Assembly: GCA_016800925.1 (NCBI GenBank) | Contig: JABCPU010000025.1 | Location: 1-64,000, forward strand | Length of the DNA stretch: 64,000 nt | Source: Suillus spraguei | Lineage: Eukaryota; Basidiomycota; Agaricomycetes; Boletales; Suillaceae | Direction: 5' to 3' | Part shown: positions 22,753 to 31,491 of the stretch, one piece after another | Numbering within the stretch: position 1 is the stretch's first letter | Layout of the letters: every line of letters begins with the position of its first letter | Program-made: the position numbers and the translations under genes | The notes under the pieces: generated by a model | Database searches by the model: none | What the model was told of the DNA's origin: nothing | What the model saw: the letters and a program-made list of their open reading frames with translations, nothing else

Positions 22753-23606
22753 TTACGCACCATCCTTGACCGCGAGCCAAGTAGGCCTGCTAGAGATGTC
22801 CTTCCACCACCTGCGCATCAAATGATTAATTCATATCCACAGCGGCCAGAATGTCAGCTCTTACCTCGCAACGTTAGGCCTGCTATCAAAGAGCTCAGCG
22901 TAGCCAACTCCGTAAAACAAAGTGCCATATGGCAAGTGCGCCAAATCGGCAAGAGTGACAGACTGGATATCCGACAGATCATGTTAGTTCATAGCTAGGG
23001 TAAACGTCAAAGAGTAATTCGACGCACGTCGCCAGCAAGGTACTTCTGTTTGCTGAGGATCACCTCATACGCATCCAACTTGGGCACGAGTGTGGCCAAT
23101 AGTTCCTTGATACGGTCCTCATTCGTTTGGAGACCACGACGCCTTGAGAAATCGTCTAAGCTACATTGGATCAACAAGAAGGACTACTCACGGCTTGAAC
23201 ACTTTTTCAAAGACAATGAGCGAGACAAAAGCGGTGAAGTTGAACGTCTCAATCGAAGCTGCTTGTTCAAACAGGGCCTCAGCCTTGGGGTCGGTGGGAA
23301 TCAGGGAAGCGCCCTGGTTAGGGTATTTCTTGATGAGGTATCTTGCGATTGCGCGGGACTCGTATAGAATGAACCCGTCATCATCCTTTGAGGGCGCATA
23401 TCAGTAAAGCACATGAATCCGGGCACGAGTTGACTCACGATGTACGGCACCTGTCCGAAAGGCTGCAACGCCGTGTAGGATGGTCGCTTCTGTTCACCTT
23501 TGGCCAGGTCGACTTGAATGAGCTCATATGGGATGTTCTTTTCCTTGCAGATGAGAGCGACAAGGCGTGTGCATGTGGAGAAGGGAGAGCCGTATAACTT
23601 GAGCAT
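22753..23606 (-). CDS. Glutathione S-transferase, phi-like, copy F
   Basis: Five exons (23439-23606, 23192-23385, 23028-23142, 22865-22962, 22753-22810) join in frame to 210 residues with no lesion. STCTR with Ser10, FGQVPY, LYESRAIARYL, VTLADLAHLPYGT and WWKDIS-RPTWLAVK are all present. The acceptor before exon 4 is CAG, where its sisters have TAG. The start codon gives MLKLYG where the others have MVKLYG. It is the only intact member of the E/F pair. Its 5' flank is cut by the 9.8-kb transposon 442 bp upstream of the ATG, so any distal regulatory sites are displaced to beyond 33890. TATA-like ATTTATA lies near 23676 on the plus strand (TATAAAT on the minus strand). Confidence 0.88.
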
Positions 23607-24040
23607 TTTGTCAGATTACTGTGAATGAGATACGAGTTGAAGGTGTTTGAGTGATGAAGTTGGACGAGCGCATGGTCATTTATACCTACAGCCCACTGCA
23701 TCAATGACGATATCAACAGGATTGCGCAGTGCTGAGTAACCTGATCAGACGTAACTTTGGTGCGGGTGTTGCCTTTATTAAAGTTAGAGGAAGTTACATA
23801 AAAGCACTAGCTTCCTAGCGGTGCACATTTTGGGTAACTGCGTGTCCGTGGATGGCAGGTGAGCGGGAATTCAGTATAGCAATACGAATGCTCCTGGATA
23901 AGATGATGGCATTGGGCGACTGGCTCATACGACTGGTATTTAGGGTCATACGTCGTTATCGGAGAGAAGCGCGGGAAACGCCAGAAACTGAACCCTCGCG
24001 TTCCTGAATCCTGACTGATCCTGACTAACTGTTGATGACT

Positions 24041-24047
24041 GATGAAC
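24041..24047. repeat. Left target-site duplication of the composite transposon
   Basis: GATGAAC immediately before the CCCAGT terminus. The same seven bases follow the ACTGGG end at 33890-33896. Because the element ends in CCC/GGG, the true duplication may be 5 bp (ATGAA) with one more C/G in the element. Confidence 0.8.
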
Positions 24048-24078
24048 CCCAGTCAAAACCCAACATGATGGGAACGGG
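24048..24078 (+). repeat. Terminal inverted repeat, left
   Basis: Pairs with 31296-31326 and with 33859-33889. The first 6 bases match perfectly, and so does the CCAACATGA core at positions about 13-21. In between there are a few mismatches. Confidence 0.8.
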
Positions 24079-24516
24079 CGCCAGCGGACGACATCTGAAA
24101 AATTCTTCTTGACTAGGCAATTTCCCGAGCTAAACAGAATCCACTCAAGTGCGTCCCATATATTACATGATGGGGCAGGGTTTTCCGTGATGATATCGGA
24201 TTTTCATCGTAATTTACATATCTCACCCGATTCAATCATATTTACTATAGTCAAGCACATGGGATGTACTGTGACAACAGCGGACAGGATCTGATTTTCA
24301 CCGTAGTTTACATATTTCACCCGATTCAAGCATATTTATGAGAGTCAAGCAAATGCAATGTATTGTGACGACATCAGACAGGATTGGATGACATGGGATG
24401 TTACAGTGCAGTCGCAAATAGCAAACCGCAGGGCGGGGGCACAAAAGCAGGGTGAAAACATGCAGGCAGGACAGCAATAGGCAATGAAAAAGACATACAA
24501 TGCAGGGGAAAACATA

Positions 24517-26617
24517 CTAGTATAGTGCGCCGTTGCAGACGGCACAATCAGAACCCTTTGTCCACGTCCCTGCGCTGTGCAACCGCTCTGCGTCGGCCTT
24601 GTACTCATCTTGCTGTGCGGGCGTGAGTGCCGCCCAATACATGCGGAATTCTTCGGTTGTTCCACTCGTCTCGTTCACCTGCTTCAGCCAACGCCATGCG
24701 CATAAGTTTCTGCATGACAAAGGTTAGTGCGAAACATTAAGAGACAGGCATACTAATACTTACCGAGCGTTCTTCGCGGCACCTGGTCGCATCTTCTTCT
24801 TTCCGTCCGCTTTTGCAGCTAACTTGTTGTTAGATGCACTTGGTCCATCGTCGTTTGTCTTCTTGATTGGGCTAAGTGCTGGGGCAGGGACTGTCTTGGC
24901 GATTCCGTTAGGTCCGAAAATATCAGCCCTTTCATAGCATTGGAGTTAGCAAGGACGAGCATGCAGTATGAGGTACTTACAGTGGATCCTGCAATATAAT
25001 CTCATTCTCTTTGTCGGCACATTCAAGTTGTATGTTCTGAGATGTTCCTGGTGTGTGACAAGTCGGCAAGGTCTTATTTTCAGAAGTAGACACGGTCGGA
25101 CGTAAAGGCGATCTGGGAAGATATAAGCCTTGTGGAGTGGGCTGCGGTAAGTGGACTCCAAATGGTGGGGCAGATGCATCGCGTGGGTAGGTTGGCGTGA
25201 TGCGAGTATTTTCGAGGGCAAGACAATCATCAATGGGCGAAGGAACACAGATGTTGGCGCTAGTGCCAGGCTCAGAATCTTGATCTGGATGCAGGGGCAT
25301 AGCATCAGTCGAGAGTAAAGGTCGTGATATAGTACCAGGGTCGACTAGCAGTATTGATATTAGCAAGATAATGAAAGAAAGAACAATACATGCCTTTTGG
25401 TTCGATGGGAAGCAGGGGAGACAGTGCTGAGTCAACTAGTGGTAATGTGTAAATGTGAGCATCGGAATTATGAGAAAAAAAATGCATACATTTAGGTTTC
25501 TTCAAACGGTCTTGTCGGACCAGGGTTTTGCTGTCGTCAGACAGGCGCCGCTTGCCATTTCCTTTAGCCCGGGCTTCAGTGCATTTCAATTCCAACACCT
25601 CAAGTTCATCCAAGTCGTCGATATGCTCTTCCTTGGCTGAGAGCTTCCCTGGTACGTCCTTCCAGTTTCTGTCAGTCCCAAGATTGTTCTTCCGCCAGGA
25701 TGAGTAATCAGTGATGCAAAGCAGCTCGAGTTTCCAGCCGCAGTGGTCGAATAGGAATAGCGGGAACTGTTTCACCATGATATCGAATACGAGCTTCTTG
25801 CCAGTAGCACAGATCCTTGACCAGGTGGGTGGAGCCAATTTCTGAACAACCAATTCAGCCCAGGCTGCACGCAGAACCTTACGAATTGCTTTGAGTTGCT
25901 CGATTGTGACAGGTCTACCATCCTCGAGCTCTAGCCAAGGGGCTTTACCCCGAGTCCCAGTCCCAGACTCAGCATTCTCGATGTATTTGTCATAATCTGC
26001 TCGACTCCAGAAACAGATTTTTGGGTGAGAGTCTTTCGAAGGACGGGCTTTGTTGTGTCCTGTTAATGTGTCGTCTGCGAGACTGAAACTCAGTGGGTCA
26101 GTGGAATCCGGAAGTCGCAGTACACTGATAAGTTCAGTAAAAGATGCCCTAGAACAAATAAGACACGGCTGTGATCTAAGTATCATCATGATAGGTGAAC
26201 AAGACTGACTTGATAGTGTCGCGTTCGGTAATAGTCTTGCTTAACTCGAGTTGAGTCTCTGTGAGCTGTGCTTGGTATATAGAGAGCTGTTCTTGAAGGG
26301 CATGCACATGCCGTGCTGTAATGAAATTTGGTGTGGCCTGCTGCATATATGCGCCCTAGAACATAATCTGGGAGCTGACAGTATCAAAAAATTAAGCAAC
26401 TCACACCAGAGAATCCAGAAGGAGTAGAGCCTGCAAATGTGTGCGGATCATCGAATGAATCCGGTGAAGCTTGAGCTAGTGATGAAGATAGGGGCATGGG
26501 AGCCTGTGGTCTGAATCTACTCGAAGATTGTTCATTTGCACGAAGAGAAGGAATCGTGAAATCATGTGAGTATCGAGCAGTGGATCCACAAGAAAAATCC
26601 ATGTTGCTGGTGGACAT
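24517..26617 (-). CDS. Transposon accessory protein (coiled coil plus HMG-like tail)
   Basis: The gene reads through several short introns from ATG 26617 to the stop at 24517, about 490 residues. Order: a Ser/Pro-rich disordered start; a heptad-rich coiled coil (HVHALQEQLSIYQAQLTETQ, near 26240-26320); a central domain with SRADYDKYIENAESGTGTRG and HCGWKLELLCITDYSSWRKN; a proline-rich linker; a basic stretch; and an HMG-box-like end (EFRMYWAALTPAQQDEYKAD). One intron near 25335-25390 appears to use a GC donor (AAAG-GCATGT). I do not recognise a named family. By analogy with the TnpA-type partners of CACTA transposases it may bind the element ends, but that is inference. The last exons are kept almost unchanged in the deleted copy at 31961-33491. 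Confidence 0.62.
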
Positions 26618-26754
26618 GGTGGTAGCAGAGAGACATTTGTTGGGGATGCAGTGAGTGTGTTTGACGACTCGGAATTGTTCACGTGAGCAAAACATATCTG
26701 GACTTCAATGAAAAATATGCAAAGTACAACATCAGTGTCTACTCCAGTACCACC

Positions 26755-27632
26755 ATGAGCCTACCTTTATTGCGCTTTTTGCAGATGAATTGTGATATTG
26801 ACTTTGACAATGTTGTCCTCAGTGATCCAAGCGTAACGGAGAGCAGTAGCAGTCCCTATTTGACAGCATCTGATAACATGCTTCTCGATCCCGCATACTG
26901 GATTCAACATCCTCCTCGATTTCGTTATTTGATACAACAGATTTCTACTCTACTGCCTGTTTTAGAGTCTGACCCGGGCACACAGAACCACAATTGGGTT
27001 GCAGACCTGTAGGCTTTTTTTCTCTATTCCGTTCAATAACTTTGTAACACTGTCTAATCTTACATCAAAGTTTTGTCGAAGATGTGCAGGCTACCACACC
27101 AGTGAAGACCCCAATTGCGGACAGCGCTGGCTCGGTCACAGAGCCTGAATCTGAAGATATCATTGTGCAGGCTACCACACCAGCGAAGACCCCAATCGCG
27201 GACAGCGCTGGCTCGATTACGGAGCCCGAATCTGAAGATGTCACTGTGCAGGCTACCACACCAGCGAAGACCCCAATCGCGGACAGCACTGGCTCGATTA
27301 TGGAGCCCGAATCTGACACAGAGATTGTGCCTCTTCAAGTTACCTCAGGGCCGTGCGCGGATTCAGGCTCAACAACTGAACCGGAATCTGATGAAAACAG
27401 TCCAGCAGCCACATCAACTCCAGGAAGCACCACTATACCACCACGTCTCGAACGGCTCGATCCACGCTCGTTCTTTGCTACTCCAAGTCCCCCTCCTCCA
27501 GATTCAATTTACTGGAAATACGTCACACGTGAAGAAGACTCAAAGTGGTATGACCGTGCGGGTGTTGATGATAGCTTTTCAGTTGTGCGTCAGCGGAAGC
27601 GAGAGCTGCAGGCATTGTTTGATAATGAATGA
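26755..27632 (+). CDS. Second element ORF with 27-residue tandem repeats
   Basis: Two exons (26755-27008 and 27071-27632) give 271 residues; the intron is 62 nt, GT-AG. The start chosen is the first ATG of the frame; the accessory gene starts 138 bp away on the other strand, so the two share a divergent promoter region. The middle holds three near-identical 27-residue repeats (VQATTPAKTPIADSAGS, then TEPESED), acidic and Pro/Thr-rich. The C-terminal part has RLDPRSFFATPSPPPPDSIY and a basic RQRKRELQ. No enzyme motif is visible. It converges on the transposase gene with only 63 bp between stops. Unknown function; it may be host-derived cargo or a regulator. Confidence 0.55.
27084..27326 (+). 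repeat. Three 81-bp tandem repeats inside the second ORF
   Basis: Units begin at 27084, 27165 and 27246 with GTGCAGGCTACCACACCAG. They are nearly identical and keep the reading frame. Confidence 0.85.
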
Positions 27633-27695
27633 GAAATACTTTATTGAGGGACGTGAAACTGGACTCTGTAAAATTAACAATAACAAGTCTCTCCA

Positions 27696-30600
27696 CTAAG
27701 CACCTCCATCATCATCGCCAGCCTCTGCTTCTTGTTCATCAAGCTGATCATCTTGAGCTGCATGTCCTTCATACGGCACACCAAACGTTGCAATATCAAG
27801 GCCTGGCTTTTCTACCATGAAATAACGATCCTCAGTAACACCAGATGGAAGAGTTGGTTTATGTGGGATCATACCGACCACACTAAGAATAGACTTGAGA
27901 TCAATGACACGAATGTCATCCTCTTCAAGTTGACACGAGCTGACAGTATGGCAAGATAAATCAAGGAGGTCTTTATCAGGGAGCGAGAACATCGAGACGA
28001 CGGCAACATCCTTCCAGACCCAAATTTGGTTGTCGTCGTCATCAATACCAGCTTCAACAGGTAATCGTGTGAAGTATAGGACTTCAGCAACTCGAGTTTC
28101 GCCTTCGATAACAATCTTCAAAGATGTTAGTGAGATATGGACAACAACAGTATCAATAACTACCTTGACATGTCGTGCAGGACGCACTTTTTCAGGTGGG
28201 CGCATAGTCTCCCTCCATGCAGTGCGTGCTATCTGTCCATTTGGAAGACGTAGACGGGCCCACCGGCGAATTTTGATGCCATGACGCTGGGGACCAAGAT
28301 ACTGGAAAATTGCTTGGACACCTGGTTCTCGAGGAACCATTGACCGTGGATCTCGCTTACGCAAGAGAATATATCCGTCTCCAAGATCAACAGCTGTTGT
28401 TGGAAAGGGGGGCTTGTCAGGGGAGAGATCAGGCATCATGGCTTTTAGAGCATTAACTTGGCACCGTCGGACGCCCTCACGTGACAAGTTGGCATATGGA
28501 TTGGAAGGTTGGCGAATTTCTTGCCCAAGATTTCCAATAGTACGTTCCATGGTCCATTGAGAATAGCAGATGGGCGGCCCTTTCTTGACAGTCTCACGTA
28601 CGAGGTGGCTGACTTGGTGTACGCAGGGTCGAATGAAATGTAGACGCTCAGCACGGCGCTGATAGTAGAGCGTCTCAAAGTCAAGTTCCCACTGAGTGAA
28701 TAACACTTGAGCAATACGAGCATCTTCGCGGCTGATAGAGTGCTGGTTAATTAATTGAAATCCACGAACAAGCTTGCAGTAGTTTAACCAATATGGTCGG
28801 GGAAGGATGTTGTATAGTAGCGCAGGGCCGAGACCGAATATGTAGACTTGATACTCCCAGGTTTTGTAACCTGAGCTAATTTTTTCGGCAGGATTTCTTG
28901 GTTTGCGGTCGAATGAACCTGGGAGGTGCTGCGCTGCAGTAGAAACAGCCTCTCCGTGGGTTTCCCAGGTCTCAGCATCACGAAAGATTGCCCAGGGCCA
29001 CATTGAGACATGATCTGGAAAGGTGTGGTCCATTGTACCATGCCATAACGACAACAAGAGGTCGGAGAGTAGTTGTGCGAGATGCATGATATCGGGAGTA
29101 AGACAGTTCGGAATTCCAAGGGTGCATGATGGGTGTAAGCCGAGTAAAAGCGAAGGTTTTGTGATTCCTGTGTCAGTTCGCAGCTTGCGATACTGGCGGG
29201 TGTTTGGTGCAGCAACAAGTTTCAATAGGTTGTCGAAATATTCGGTGAGGTCAGGATCATGCAACTCATAGACACTGACATCAGGGTGGTTGCTGCCAGC
29301 GATAGCATAATGATGGGGGATTAGCAACGCAGGGTAGTAATGTGTTCCTTTCCGACGACCGAGTAACCCACAGTACAATCGACAGCCACTCTTTCCGCTG
29401 TGTCCCACCATACCATCAAAATACACCAGCCCAGGTCCGTCCGCAGTAACGAAGATCAGAAACGGGTTGGAAATGAACACAATGTCACGCCATGCATCCC
29501 AGATGCGAAGACCTTCGTTTTGCAAGGCAGCTAGGTGGTGCATACCGGGAAATAGGAAAGAGTCGACATTCTTTGGCTTGTTGGGTCCTGGAATGAAACC
29601 TCCAGGAAGGACATATTTTTTCTTGTATCGCCGGTCGGGAGCATGGTTCATAATGACCCAGATGTAGATCCAACAATCTGATAATTTGCTCTCATACAGC
29701 TGCGCGCCATCGAGAGAGATCATCAAAACAATATCATCAGGCTTAATATCACCCCGTTGAACAGCCTGTAAAAATTCACGGCCCTTGAAAAAGTCGTCGA
29801 AAACATCAATGACACCACCATTGGCTCGAAGTGTTTCGAACAAGGATTGAGTTCCTTCCCGCAGATAGGCCATTGCTTGGGCTTGGTCTCGGTCACGCCA
29901 TAGTGCTTGGAGTTGTGCACCGAGGGGAATAGTGACAAACTTCTGGCGTGCTACATGCATTCGGCCACCACTGGTACGAAGTTTGATAGGGTCATAGCGT
30001 TCTGTATTGCAGATAGGACAATGTGTGAGATTGGCAAAGGGACCCGTGAATGCGACACAGGTATCTGGACACATATCATGTTCGATTGATTCAACACCAG
30101 TGTACTCCGCAATAAGTCGCTCGACATTATAGTAACTAGGGATCTGAGTAGCCTCGCCTTCAAGGCAGCGCATAGCGGATTGTCGAATAGACTCATATGC
30201 GTTGATTGCCGAGTGTTCTAATGCAAAGTATGTTGCAATCGCGTGTCGGACAGCACTACTGTCAATTTCGAGACTGGTCTGGTACGGATTACGCAACCGG
30301 TTCAGCGCGGCATCATCCAATTTTGCCACAGGATCATCCAGAGATGCTACCCGCAGTAACTTGATGAAAGCTACAGCATCTGTCTGCTTCGGCAAGGCAG
30401 CCTCCTCCTCAAGCTGATCGATATTAAAAATGTGGTGGAGGGGCCGAGGGAGATGCTGGGGTTCATCAGGTGGGGGTGTATTGGGTTCGTCAGGTGGAGG
30501 TGTATTGGGTTCGTCGGGTGGGGGTGTATTGGGTTCGTCAGGTGGAGGTGTATTGGGTTCGTCGGGCGGGGGTGTATTAGGTTCATCAGGTGGAGGTGTA

Positions 30601-31081
30601 TTGGGTTCGTCGGGTGGGGGTGTATTAGGTTCATCAGGTGGAGGTGTATTGGGTTCATTGGGCAGGGGTGTATTGGGTTCATCGGGTAGGGGTGTATGTC
30701 CAGTGGATTGGGTCTCGTGGTGGTCCAAGTCCCCAAGCTCATAGTCATGATGATCAACATCCTCGAGAGGATCATCTGGAAACTCGACTTGCCCATCAAG
30801 CTGGTCCTGAGCTGCATCTGGTCCAGGATACGGTGCAGACTATATACAAAGTCAGTAAAATACAACGATCACAAAAATTGAGCTTATATACCTCGACTGG
30901 TGGACGAGCACCCTTTCTCCGTCCGACCCGCGAACTTTCTACCTTACCAGACCCGCTTTTTATGAGAGCGCGGTGGGCTTGAAGCCGACGTCTACTTGCC
31001 GGCAGTTGGTTTACTCCGTCACTGTGAAGAACACTACAGTTAGTCAAGTAACTTGTAAAATGTATGAGCTTACCCTTGCAT
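27696..31081 (-). CDS. Tnp2-family transposase (CACTA/Plavaka-like)
   Basis: Main exon 27696-30839, with two small upstream exons (about 30892-31021 and 31074-31081); about 1,090 residues. The N-terminus has a basic SRRRLQAHRALIK helix, then a stretch of about ten PPPDEPNT repeats. The core carries DIVLMISLDGAQLYESKLSD with the first catalytic Asp, then GGFIPGPNKPKNVDSFLFPG. FVTADGPGLVYFDGMVGHSG and GCRLYCGLLGRRKGTHYYPA hold the second acidic site and the zinc-ribbon-like Cys pair, and LGIPNCLTPDIMHLAQLLSD follows. These are the landmarks of fungal tnp2 transposases. A CPDTC...HCPICNTERYD zinc knuckle precedes the core. The frame is open throughout, so it may be active. The exact start is uncertain: an in-frame ATG exists at 31258. 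Confidence 0.82.
30470..30700. repeat. 24-bp minisatellite in transposase N-terminus
   Basis: About ten units of GGTTCGTCGGGTGGGGGTGTATT (24 bp, in-frame variants) encode the PPPDEPNT octapeptide on the minus strand. Opposite-strand open frames here are shadows of the repeat. Confidence 0.85.
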
Positions 31082-31295
31082 TGGGACAATGCCAACGAAA
31101 ACGATATGATGCGCAACGAGAACGACACAGAACGATACGATAGACGACGACGACAGGAGTGATAACGATACCGTCCAGGTGCACGACAAAAACGATGTGA
31201 TGCACGACGAAAACCACACGTGCAACGCGTCTTCCTTGGAAATCTCAGATCTTATCATTTTTACTATTATGTAATTATAGAAATATCATATTTCC

Positions 31296-31326
31296 CCCGA
31301 CCCCGTCATGTTGGATCTTTACTGGG
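31296..31326 (-). repeat. Terminal inverted repeat, right end of the full element
   Basis: Ends ATCTTTACTGGG. Identical in its core to the right end of the deleted copy at 33859-33889. Confidence 0.8.
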
Positions 31327-31491
31327 GATAAAGGTGGAGGGATGGAAGACACAATAGGCAGTATCACTGGTTTACGATGCACAGGACGACGAGTTACATC
31401 AAACTGTAATATAGAATGATTGATGGATGTATATGAACAAGAGAGCGGGACCACATACGTTGAGTAGATCAGCATGGTGTGAACTTTTAGG
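31327..31491. other. 165-bp spacer between the two transposon copies
   Basis: Neither part of the element nor of the GST flank. It contains no open frame of note. Its ends do not show a target duplication for either neighbouring copy. Confidence 0.6.

Larger units (their letters stand above)
24048..31326 (-). mobile_element. Autonomous-looking Tnp2-type transposon, 7,279 bp
   Basis: Carries three genes: an accessory protein (minus, 24517-26617), a divergent second ORF (plus, 26755-27632) and the transposase (minus, 27696-31081). Termini as given for the composite unit. The Tnp2-like transposase places it near the CACTA/En-Spm (CMC) superfamily, although the ends are CCCAGT and not CACTA. Confidence 0.8.

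Noticed and set aside
30430..30744. Plus-strand Gly/Ser-rich frames
   Set aside because: Opposite-strand reading of the 24-bp repeat in the transposase exon.
27696..31081. KDZ-family transposase
   Set aside because: The core phrases (SLDGAQLY, IPGPNKPKN, GH-G-GCR-YC) fit the Tnp2/CACTA-like group; the KDZ signature was not seen.
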